A program made the position numbers and the translations under genes. This document shows positions 23,594-34,003 of a DNA stretch of 64,000 nt, piece by piece (position 1 is the stretch's first letter; every line of letters begins with the position of its first letter). Location of the stretch: positions 32,394,165 to 32,458,164 of the forward strand of contig CM070639.1 in the NCBI GenBank assembly GCA_036346255.1. Direction: 5' to 3'. Below the pieces are notes generated by a model. The model had not been told where the DNA came from and ran no database searches. It saw nothing but the letters and a program-made list of their open reading frames with translations. Source of the stretch: Ampelocalamus luodianensis (Eukaryota > Streptophyta > Magnoliopsida > Poales > Poaceae).

Positions 23594-23876
23594 CTTTCAG
23601 GTTTATCTACATTCCTTTCGTATGGGGGACAGCTGGTGTTGGTGAATTCTGTTTTCTCGTCTCAAGCTATTTATCACATGGCCTCTTTGAAGCTTCCAGC
23701 TAAGGTGATTAAGCACATTGATCATTTTCGTATGCATGCATTGTGGCATGGTTCGGATATTAACAAAAAAAGGTGGGTATCTAGTGGCTTGGAAGAATGT
23801 CTGTCGGCCTAAACAGCAGGGGGGCTGGGAGTTATTAATTTACGGGTGCAGAATAAAGCCATGCTTATGAAACACT
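23594..23876 (+). pseudogene. LINE ORF2 after the stop codon, up to the LTR insertion
   Basis: Continues ORF2 homology through NSVFSSQAIYHMASLKLPAKV and a changed frame near 23780, to the NKAMLMKHL segment at the LARD insertion. 23872-23876 is the ACACT duplicated again at 32922-32926. Confidence 0.8.
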
Positions 23877-26705
23877 TGTAATACCCCGAATATCAATTTG
23901 AGAGAATATATTATTCGGGGAAGAGAAATTTATTGAATTTTCAAGTGCAATATAGTTTAGAGAGGGATTTCTCTTAACAGGAAAGTATCCATCAGTGATT
24001 ATGTAATATCCTGTTTAACATTAGAGAATTAATTGAGATGAGAAAGGTATTTAACAGAATTAAAAGAGAAATCAGTTTTTAGAGGAGATTTAATCTTGGG
24101 CTTTGCCCACGTTGTTTGGCCCAAGTGGGAAGTTGGTTTAAGAAGGGCCAACCAAACCCTAGGTCTTTTTTCTGTAGCACGCAGCTATAGTACCCGCCGC
24201 CCTGTAGCAACCCTCCTCCCCTTTCTTTGCCACGCCCTCCATGTCGCCCCTTTGCTGCTCCTTGCTCTTGGTCTTGGGAGGAAGAAGAAGGGAGAGAAAG
24301 GAGGAGAAGAAGGGGATCTTCTTCTTGGATTCAACCAGCATTTCCCCAAGGTTCTACAAGGGTAACGAGAGGCGTTCTTTGCTGTCTAAGTTGTATTAGA
24401 TGCGAGTCGATTGGTTTGATTGGATTGAATTGCTGCCGCTACAAATTCAATTCTGTCCAGTTTCTTGCGCGGCTTGTTTCGTGTGTTTAGAGGCAGAATT
24501 AGGGATTTTGATCTCCTAGAGTTATTTATATAATGTTCTTAGCTTTCGGTGGCCGCCAAGATCACTTGATTCCGACTTTCGAGTCAAAAGTTATGATAGA
24601 TTTAATATCTGCTGTCCAGAATTCTGACGAGAATTACCTTTTAAGTTGTCTTTTAAAATAGGTGTTTGTTAATGGACGAATCAGGGTTTCATCCAACTAG
24701 GTTAATGTAGATAATTTCATAACCTTTTAAGATTGTTAAAGAACGCTCAATTCGGAGTTGTAGATTAAAAGTTATGGATGTTTTAATCTTGCTGTCTTAA
24801 CTGTTCGGACAGATTCTGTACTGCTATTTTCAATTACCTGTTAGTATATTAATTTGGTCGATTTGGCTTACCTTGTCAACTAGAGTATTGTAGATTTGTC
24901 AGTTAAGAATCCATAGAAATTGGTCTCACCTCATTCCGAGTTCCAGATCAATAGATATGATATTTACCGTTCTACTGTCCAGTTTCGGGTTGTGCCTGAG
25001 TAGTCTGTTTTCAGATTAGAGCTAACTAGTTAATTGTGGATTGTCGGGAAGGCGTTGTAGAACGTTAATGGAAGCGCTATGTTATATGTTGTATTCATTT
25101 GAGTACTTACTGTAGGCGAGAGGCTTCGGTTTAGGGACATCTTCTTTACCTCTGCATGGCGCTTCGCGGAAGGCAAGTAAATCTAGCGGTTGTGCTACGG
25201 TTTAACTCGTTATTCTTACTACTTGCAATATACATGTTTTTCATAACTTGAAGTTATATGCCATGGTTGCATGTTTTATGAATGAGGTCGTGGTAGCAAA
25301 TTAATATTCATTTTGCCATGCGTTGGAAGAGTTGTTGGTAGTCATGTGGTAATTTGCTTAATGAGCCAAATGCGGAATATGAAAATAAACTCAAGGTGGA
25401 CATATTGATAATTCCTTGTGGTTATATTCATGATGATCATGTTGTGGTCTATGTGGTAGAGTTCCATTTAGATCGATTGATTTTGATCTTGGTGAATCGG
25501 GTGTGGGTTATGTGGTAATGGTCTTATGACACAATGGTATTGTGCTTAACGAGACACATGTGGATTATGAGAAAATACTCATGATGAGTATGTTGTTGAC
25601 CTTCGTGGTTAAATTCTTGTGGTTTATGATTATCATATCATTCATGACATATCATGACATTTGCATTGTGGATGTCGCGCTTATAGCCGCGATCCGTGCG
25701 GTACAACATCGTGCATTGCCGTAGCACGATGCATACTTTTACCTTGTTGGGTAAAGGTGTAGTGGAGTATAGCATACATATGCATTACATTGTGGAAAGA
25801 TCATTTGCATACTTATGCAAGATATTGTGGTGAAGTTATATTACAAATAACGCAACTTTATAGTTGTAATGTGGAATTGGCTCATGAGAGTCACTTGTGG
25901 TGTGAGGAAAATGGCTATGTCGTGGATTGGGGTTCATCCCTTGTGGTATGGTAGTGGTTGTGATTATGGCATGAGATTCTACTCTCTTGTGGTAATTGTT
26001 GATAGCGATTGTGGATGCGAGAAATAGTAAAGTTATGAGGTAAAACTTGTTAATGCTTTATTGTCATTGGTAGTGGTAGTGGTGCATAATATGAAGAAGT
26101 TAATCAAGATTCATTTGCTAATATTTTACTATTGATGGTAGTAAACATGGTTGAGGCTATAATTGTGATCATTATGGGAAATGGATATTGATGCTTAATA
26201 TCTTTGTAGTTTAATTAACTTGTAATGAATGTGGATGCACATTATGGATGTGGACATGTGGATCTTTGTAATGATGTTGTATATTTGTTTGTAGTCCGAA
26301 TAGCACATTAAGCAGTTTGCTTCTTGAGATTTTATTCTCACCCTTGTTTTTCCCCTACAGGTGATTGTTGAGCATTCATGGGTTGGGTAGAGCGGCACCA
26401 CAATAATGCACTTGGTTCATCAACTCATGCTGTAATAAAGTCGATGAAATTCTAGTCAAATGCTTAGCTATTTGTGGGTGAATATTTTATTTAATAATGA
26501 TGGACTTGTAACTATTCCTTTGATTAATCTGCTAGAGGTTGTTTTAACTATTGAACTTGTTACCGTTATCTTTGTTCCCTTAATTGTTTATGCTTCCGCT
26601 TATTGCTTCATGTCTAGAAATTGTTGTCAGAACAAATTATCTTGAAATTTCTAGCTAGTGAGTGGTTTAGTAGCATTCGAGGGTAATGTGGGTCTGAGGT
26701 GTTCT
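23877..26705 (+). repeat. 5' LTR of the complete LARD
   Basis: Starts TGTAATACCCCGAATATC; the right end is taken just before the primer site and is blurred by changes at 26701-26707. It holds a CTACAAGGGTAACG donor-like site (GT at 24362), three AAAAGTTATG/CTGTCCAG modules (about 24541-24619, 24716-24805, 24885-24982), hairpins CCGC/GCGG (25687-25701), CATCGTGC/GCACGATG (25707-25731) and TTTACC/GGTAAA (25738-25755), a TGAGA/TCTCA hairpin (26325-26340), and TTTTTCCCCTACAG ending at 26360. Confidence 0.9.
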
Positions 26706-26707
26706 GA

Positions 26708-26720
26708 TTGGTATCGAGCA
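26708..26720 (+). promoter_or_regulatory. Primer-binding site, Met type (altered)
   Basis: Reads TTGGTATCGAGCA, one base short of the usual site at the CAG. The preceding LTR end reads GTGTTCTGA instead of GTGTTACAG. The element at 55463 shows exactly the same two changes at 57811-57832. Confidence 0.7.
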
Positions 26721-29700
26721 GGTTTTAGGTGCGTGGTAAATAAAAATATTAAATTGACACCTTTGGTGCAGTAGGATGGGATGGCTCAAGCATTGCATTC
26801 ATGCTTTGACATGTTATATTGATTATTCATGCTATAAGATAATCTTGTATGTTTATGTGTTGATTCTATGACTGCTATGAGTGAGGATAGTCAACGATAA
26901 GAGGTAGGTTTTGCGGCTCTTGCCTTGGGCATTGCGGTTTATACCCGTTAGTAGTGCGGGGATATTGATCAGATTACCTCGGGTAACTTAGTTGCGGATG
27001 TCATGGGTAAGTTTCTTAAAAAAGTGTTATCCTCCTTGAATTGATGTTGGCGATTCTTGGCCTATTGCGATTAATGATTTTCTCTCGGGTTATTTGTTTA
27101 TTGCGGTTGTTGGGTGTCAATAGGCCTCCAATTGTTCTTGAGACCAAGTATTGTTTCTTTCGATTGATGGGTTGTTTGTTGCTCGTGGCGAGTGCTTTTG
27201 GAGAGAGGCGGTTTTTCCGTGTTGTTCCATTTTTTCTTCTTTGGAAAACATGACTCTTGTTTTTCGTTTGATATTTTGAGAGAGAATCAAAGCTTTATGT
27301 GGGAAGTTCATTAACTTGTGGAAGCATTGGCTCTATGCATTTGTTTTGAAGTTTGTTTTCTCTCTAGAAGGAGTGTTAAAACTCCTTTGTGATGTTTTGT
27401 TGTGTTTAAGTAGTAGGTGGAAATTATGTAAATAATTGATAGATTGTGAATTATCAAGTTGAAAAGTTAGCGTGGTACATCATTAATTTCTACTAACATC
27501 CTTAGAAGTGAAGTTGATGAATATGATGTTGTCTGTTGTAGTTTCTTGAAGATTTGTGGCTAAGAATTTAGCGATACATGTGTAGAACTCATGCATTTAT
27601 TAAGGAATATGAAAAACAATTGTTTTGACTATTGTAGTTGTTTAATTTTCCCAACTTGTTGGATAGATTGGATTGATCGATCTTAAGTAATTGTCGACCA
27701 TTCGGGATGGTCAAGTAAGGAGGTGTTGGAATATTGCCTAATAAGATTAACCTTTAAAATGTTCTCTCTTTACATACTTGATGAGCATGTACAACTCATT
27801 AAATTTATGTAACTTTTACCATGCTAAATTGTTGAAACATGTATCTGAGAAATGGATGAAGGTGATGTATTGACTTGTGGAATCTTGTCTTGAAAAGTGG
27901 TATTATAGATGTTTAAAGTTATTTTATTTTAATATCTTAACATAAGGTGGAGTATTGAATCTGTGCTCTTTATTGTCTTTGTGATTGCAAATTAGAGATA
28001 GGATCATTAATGTTATCTTGATGAAAAATAAATAATCAATTATTGACAAGACAATGGCTAGAGTGTAATTACTTTTGCTAAACTAGAGTTGAGCATCGAT
28101 CTGAGATAAATGTATGAAATCTAATAAGAGATTCATACTAGCATATTTTGTGAGGTTGTTATGTTCTAATATCATCTTGTTAAAGAGTTTGTTTTAATAT
28201 GATGGCTTATGCACTAGGTTTAACTAGATTAAGTAGTTGGAATCTTATTTGGATAATAAGAACATGATGAAGTGAGTTATGGTGTTCCTTTTGGAAAAAT
28301 ATGAAGGAGTGAGATGATATGATGATTTTTGCAAAGAATGTTTTATCTTGTTGTGAATACAATCGATAGCATGTAATTGTGATTATGGTGTTGAATGTTT
28401 TAAAATAAAGGAATTTGTTAATTCCATAATACTAATTGAATTGAAAGGTGTGAGATTTATGATTGGAATCTTTTGGACCTTATGACTTGTGTGATAGCCG
28501 AGGTTGCTTTGAGTAAGCGACATGTTGAATGATCTTATTGGTTTTTATCCGAATCTCGTGTTGTGGTTTCCAAGCATCCTTTGTTGGAATTGGCGGGATC
28601 TTTGTTATAAAAGAAAAAATGTTTCTTATTGAAAGAAAAGTTGTACTATAAGTATTTGAGGTCTGAGATGATCTATCTTGTGTTTTCCAACCTCAATGCT
28701 ATCTATTTTTTCCTTGGTCTTTTAGCTACTGTGAATGATAGCAATTTTACGTATCTTGGAACTTATTTCTTCTTACCTCTTCTTCTAAGAACATGGTAAT
28801 TATTGTGGGTTGCGAAGACTTTTGTTGCGTGATGACAACTTAATAGTGGTAGTGTAGTGATGTTTTTGGGGAGCCTTAAATATCACAATATTTAAGATAT
28901 AATGGATGATATATTATTTTCTTGGATTAATCCTTGGGAAGGGTATGTTTTAAATAGAATATTTATCTTAGAGCCAAGCGATTTATTGATGTTAAGAAAT
29001 GAGTGTTTGTTAATTGTGGTATAGTAGGGTGTTCACTGAGGTTTTCCCTATCTTATATGGGAAGTTGGTTGTAAGAACTTGGAAGTGAGTTTGGGCTTCA
29101 CCTTACATTATGCTAGAATTTGTTTCTAGAGGCCCGGTGTCTGTGTTGGAATAGTGGATCGAGTGGAATCCAAATAGTGCGATGATCGGGATAGCATCCT
29201 TGAGGTGCAGTAATTGAGTATGTGTGGGTGTGATTTGAATCCCGAGTTGTTATCCTTAAGGGACTGAAGTGCGTTAGGAATTATTGTCAAAATAATTCTG
29301 TTGGTCTTAGTTTTGGCTAGATTATGATTTGCGGGGCCGATGAGAGTCTATCTACAATGGTGTAGATGATGTACTCAATTGAGCTAATTGTTGAGGTGGC
29401 CAACTTGAGATAAATGAGTTGGTGTGTTGGGCAATGATTTGAAAATCCTTGGTTCAAGGAAGTTAAATTATTAAAAGAAATGAATTGGGAAATTATTGTT
29501 ATGTCAAGTAGTGAGATGCTCTCTTGATTCTTGTTTATGTTGTGTGTTTATGGAGAGACCATTTGCAAATTGAGTTGACTTATGTTGAGGCATAGTCTTT
29601 TCCAGTTAGGAAAAGAAATTGATTGTTTTGGTGCATCGAGTGATTTTTCACTCTTAGCTTATGTGGTGTGGTTCTCCAATTGTCTACTTGACGAGTAGAA

Positions 29701-30090
29701 ATATTTTGTGGTGAATCCTTTGATTTGGATCGTGGTCCTTTGAAGTAAAGCGATTGCTAGTGTGATGCTTGAGAGTTCTTTACTCTTACATTCTTTGGGT
29801 TCTATTTGCGAAAGATACCGTTGTGCTTCTAGTAGAATGATGTGAGTGGAATTTCCTTGATTCCCTTCTAATGAGCGTGCCGGAATTTCCGGGTTGAGTG
29901 TTATGACGACATCGTTGTATGACTTTTTGTGGTGGTCTCAATGATCTGGTGTGAGGCCTCTTGGGAGTTGGGGTTTCGCATGCGTGAGCGTTACCGGTTT
30001 TGTTCGCTACGGGTATTTGTTTACCGTTGTTAGTTGTTAGTTCGTTGTTCTTTGCAAGATGATGTGTGAGGATTCGGGTCGAATCTGTTT
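26721..30090 (+). other. Non-coding interior of the complete LARD
   Basis: About 3.4 kb, T- and G-rich on this strand. No open frame exceeds about 70 codons and no gag or pol motif is seen. The first part (26880-27300) resembles the leader at 63480-63920, including TTTCTCTTGGGTTATTT-like sequence. The last 100 bases resemble the equivalent end in the first LARD. Confidence 0.75.
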
Positions 30091-30101
30091 AAGGGGTAGA
30101 A
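30091..30101 (+). promoter_or_regulatory. Polypurine tract of the complete LARD
   Basis: AAGGGGTAGAA lies directly before the 3' LTR start at 30102. It is preceded by GAGGATTCGGGTCGAA, shared with the LARD at 1-8811. Confidence 0.75.
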
Positions 30102-32921
30102 TGTAATACCGAATATCAATTTGAGAGAATATATTATTCGGGAAGAGAAATTTATTGAATTTTCAAGTGCAATATAGTTTAGAGAGGATTTCTCTTAACA
30201 GGAAAGTATCCATCGGTGATTATGTAATATCTGTTTAACATTAGAGAATTAATTGAGATGAGAAAGGTATTTAACAGAATTAAAAGAGAAATCAGTTTTT
30301 AGAGGAGATTTAATCTTGGGCTTTGCCCACGTTGTTTGGCCCAAGTGGGAAGTTGGTTTAAGAAGGCCAACCAAACCCTAGGTCTTTTTTCTGTAGCACG
30401 CAGCTACAGTGCCGCGCCCCAGTAGCAACCCTCCTCCCCTTTGCTGCCACGCCCTCCATGTCGCCCTTTTGCTGCTCCTTGCTACTGGTCTTGGGAGGAA
30501 GAAGAAGGGAGAGAAAGGAGGAGAAGAAGGGATCTTCTTCTTGGATTCAACCAGCGTTTCCCAAGGTTCTACAAGGGTAACGAGAGGCGTTCTTTGCTGT
30601 CTAAGTTGTATTATATGCGAATTCGATTGGTTTGATTGGATTGAATTGCTGCCGCTACAAATTCAATTCTGTCCAGTTTCTTGCGCGGCTTGTTTCGTGT
30701 GTTTAGAGGCAGAATTAGGGATTTTGATCTCCTAGAGTTATTTATATAATGTTCTTAGCTTTCGGTGGCCACCAAGATCACTTGATTCCGACTTTCGAGT
30801 CAAAAGTTATGATAGATTTAATATCTGCTGTCCAGAATTCTGACGAGAATTACCTTTTAAGTTGTCTTTTAAAATAGGTGTTTGTTAATGGACGAATCAG
30901 GGTTTCATCCAACTAGGTTAATGTAGATAATTTCATAACCTTTTAAGATTGTTAAAGAACGCTCAATTCGGAGTTGTAGATTAAAAGTTATGGATGTTTT
31001 AATCTTGCTGTCTTAACTGTTCGGACAGATTCTGTACTGCTATTTTCAATTACCTGTTAGTATATTAATTTGGTCGATTTGGCTTACCTTGTCAACTAGA
31101 GTATTGTAGATTTGTCAGTTAAGAATCCATAGAAATTGGTCTAACCTCATTCCGAGTTCCAGATCAATAGATATGATATTTACCGTTCTCTTGTCCAGTT
31201 TGGGTTGTGCACGAGTAGTCTGTTTTCAGATTAGAGCTAACTAGTTAATTGTGGATTGTCGGGAAGGCGTTGTAGAACGTTAATGGAAGCGCTATGTTAT
31301 ATGTTGTATTCATTTCGAGTACTTATACAGTAGGCGAGAGGCTTGGTTTAGGGACATCTTCTTTACCTACTGCGCGCTTCGCGGAAGGCAAGTAAATATA
31401 GCGGTTGTGCTACGGTTTAACTCGTTATTCTTACTACTTGCAATATACATGTTTTTCATAACTTGAAGTTATATGCCATGGTTGCATGTTTTATGAATGA
31501 GGTCGTGGTAGCAAATTAATATTCATTTTGCCATGCGTTGGAAGAGTTGTTGGTAGTCATGTGGTAATTTGCTTAATGAGCCAAATGCGGAATATGAAAA
31601 TAAACTCAAGGTGGACATATTGATAATTCCTTGTGGTTATATTCATGATGATCATGTTGTGGTCTATGTGGTAGAGTTCCATTTAGATCGATTGATTTTG
31701 ATCTTGGTGAATCGGGTGTGGGTTATGTGGTAATGGTCTTATGACACAATGGTATTGTGCTTAATGAGACACATGTGGATTATGAGAAAATACTCATGAT
31801 GAGTATGTTGTTGACCTTCGTGGTTAAATTCTTGTGGTTTATGATTATCATATCATTCATGACATATCATGACATTTGCATTGTGGATGTCGCGCTTATA
31901 GCCGCGGCCGTGCGGTACAACATCGTGCATTGCGTAGCACGATGCATACTTTTACCTTGTTGGGTAAAGGTGCAGTGGAGTATAGCATACATATGCATTA
32001 CATTGTGGAAAGATCATTTGCATACTTATGCAAGATATTGTGGTGAAGTTATATTACAAATAACTGCAACTTTATAGTTGTAATGTGGAATTGGCTCATG
32101 AGAGTCACTTGTGGTGTGAGGAAAATGGCTATGTCGTGGATTGGGGTTCATCCCTTGTGGTATGGTAGTGGTTGTGATTATGGCATGAGATTCTACTCTC
32201 TTGTGGTAATTGTTGATAGCAGTTGTGGATGCGAGAAATAGTAAAGTTATGAGGTAAAACTTGTTAATGCTTTATTGTCATTGGTAGTGGTAGTGGTGCA
32301 TAATATGAAGAAGTTAATCAAGATTCATTTGCTAATATTTTACTATTGATGGTAGTAAACATGGTTGAGGCTATAATTGTGATCATTATGGGAAATGGAT
32401 ATTGATGCTTAATATCTTTGTAGTTTAATTAACTTGTAATGAATGTGGATGCACATTATGGATGTGGACATGTGGATCTTGTAATGATGTTGTATATTTG
32501 TTTGTAGTCTGAATAGCACATTAAGCAGTTTGCTTGCTGAGATTTTATTCTCACCCTTGTTTTTCCCCTACAGGTGATTGTTGAGCATTCATGGGTTGGG
32601 TAGAGCGGCACCACAATAATGCACTTGGTTCATCAACTCATGCTGTAATAAAGTCGATGAAATTCTAGTCAAATGCTTAGCTATTTGTGGGTGAATATTT
32701 TATTTAATAATGATGGACTTGTAACTATTCCTTTGATTAATCTGCTAGAGGTTGTTTTAACTATTGAACTTGTTACCGTTATCTTTGTTCCCTTAATTGT
32801 TTATGCTTCCGCTTATTGCTTCATGTCTAGAAATTGTTGTCAGAACAAATTATCTTGAAATTTCTGGCTAGCTGAGTGGTTTAGTAGCATTCCAGGGTAA
32901 TGTGGGTCCTGGGGTGTTACA
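30102..32921 (+). repeat. 3' LTR of the complete LARD (2,820 bp)
   Basis: Ends GGGGTGTTACA at 32921, followed by the ACACT duplication. Same internal order as the 5' LTR; the terminal hairpin TGAGA/TCTCA is at 32538-32553 and the CCCCTACAG at 32565-32573. It keeps an intact-looking GCTGAG before the hairpin where the 5' copy has CTTGAG. Confidence 0.92.
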
Positions 32922-33332
32922 ACACTTGCTTAAATTCCTCAATAAGGTTGACCTCCCCTGGGTCCATCTAACCTGGAAGGCTTTATATCAGTTACAGTCC
33001 GATTGCAAGTTCAACAGGAAGTGTGGCTCTTTTTGGTGGAAGGACTTGGTTTCTATGTTAGAGGAGTTCAAAGGATTCTCTTGTTGTTCGGTTTTTTAGG
33101 GCCATTCCTGTAGATTTTGGAAGGATATGTGGAACTTTGGTCTCCCTTTTTTGAATTGGATTCACCTTTTCTCTTTTGCGAAACAGCAAGACATCTCTGT
33201 AGCTCATTTTTTGGAAAGTTCAGATTGGCTCTCCCACTTCCATCTCCCTCTCTCACCGACAGCGGCGTTGGAGTTTCAGGATCTGAGGGACCACATGTCC
33301 TCCTTCTTGCCTCTACAGGATTGTCCAGATGA
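32922..33332 (+). pseudogene. LINE ORF2 continued after the LTR insertion
   Basis: Resumes at the duplicated ACACT and continues LINE homology (KFLNKVDLPWVHLTWKALYQ, 32930-32990), then DLWNFGLPFLNW- and DEWSYIWGS-like segments in shifting frames up to about 33360. This lies between the reverse transcriptase and the C-terminal zinc domain. Confidence 0.8.
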
Positions 33333-33893
33333 GTGGTCTTATATTTGGGGTTCGTCTATTTTTCCCCTCATCTGGCGTATCTTCAGATACTGGGTCAAGT
33401 TGATGTTCCTCCTCCTTTTGTGTGGTTGTGGAAGTCCTATTGCATGAGTAAGCACAAGTTCTTTTTCTGGCTGTTGCTAAAAGATCGGTTGAACTCAAGA
33501 GCTCTTCTTTTGCGTAAGAGATTTCTTCTTGATAGCTATGACTGTGTTCTCTGTGCTGGCCATCACTTGGAATCCTTAAAACATCTTTCCTTCGAGTGTA
33601 CTTTCAGTCAATGGTGCTGGCGTTTTATTGGGATCTCCTGGGACTTGTCGCTTCCTGTTGTGGAGCTGATTCAGCAAGGAAAGAATTCTTCAAGCAAGTT
33701 TTGTTTTCGGGAATTAGTCATTTTGACTTGTTGGTCGATCTGGCGTCTTCGGAATAAAGTTATTTTTCAGAATGAGGCGGTATCATTGGTTGCTTGGAGA
33801 AGGGAGTTTAGAGATGTGTTTACCTTGGTTATCCATCGGGTCAAGCCATCTCTACAGAATGCTTTTATTAGTTGGTTGAGAGATTTTGGTTAA
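33333..33893 (+). pseudogene. LINE ORF2 C-terminal zf-RVT domain
   Basis: Homology in this frame starts near 33360. It contains KHKFFFWLLLKDRLNSRALLLRKR, then CVLCAGHHLESLKHLSFEC, the Cys/His pattern of the zf-RVT domain found at the end of plant LINE ORF2 proteins, and CWSIWRLRNKVIF. It ends WLRDFG and a stop at 33891, a usual end for the family. The upstream part is in another frame, so no full ORF2 is made. Confidence 0.85.
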
Positions 33894-34003
33894 GTTTTTG
33901 TAGTGGTGTATATTCTTTCCTCTCTCTCTTTGTACTCTTTCTCCTTTTGCTTTGTTAATATATATACAGTAGGGATTTTCCCTCCTGTTTACAGTAAAAA
34001 AAA
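33894..34003 (+). other. LINE 3' UTR and A tract
   Basis: A pyrimidine-rich stretch, then TATATATACAGTAGGG, then GTAAAAAAAA ending at 34003. This is a typical plant LINE tail. The sequence after it belongs to the minus-strand LTR. Confidence 0.75.

Larger units (their letters stand above)
23877..32921 (+). mobile_element. Complete non-coding LTR retrotransposon (LARD), TSD ACACT
   Basis: 9,045 bp with LTRs at 23877-26705 and 30102-32921, TG/CA ends, primer site after the first LTR and polypurine tract before the second. ACACT flanks both ends (23872-23876, 32922-32926). The two LTRs are identical over hundreds of bases; their differences are mostly 1-5 base indels at CC, CAG and CTG. The interior has no Gag or Pol. 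The end of its interior and its LTR layout match the LARD at 1-8811, so both belong to one group of non-autonomous elements. Movement would need enzymes from another element. Chromoviruses with the same primer type are candidates, which is inference. Confidence 0.92.
20329..34003 (+). mobile_element. Non-LTR retrotransposon (LINE), split by an LTR element
   Basis: Two parts, 20329-23876 and 32922-34003, are separated by the LARD at 23877-32921 and its ACACT target duplication. Order: ORF1 remnant, ORF2 with AP-type endonuclease, reverse transcriptase and zf-RVT, then a short 3' UTR and an A tract (33995-34003). The 5' end is not visible; chromovirus copy 1 abuts it and may have inserted into it. 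No sequence matching the bases after the A tract is found near 20329, so the LINE target duplication cannot be shown. Confidence 0.85.
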
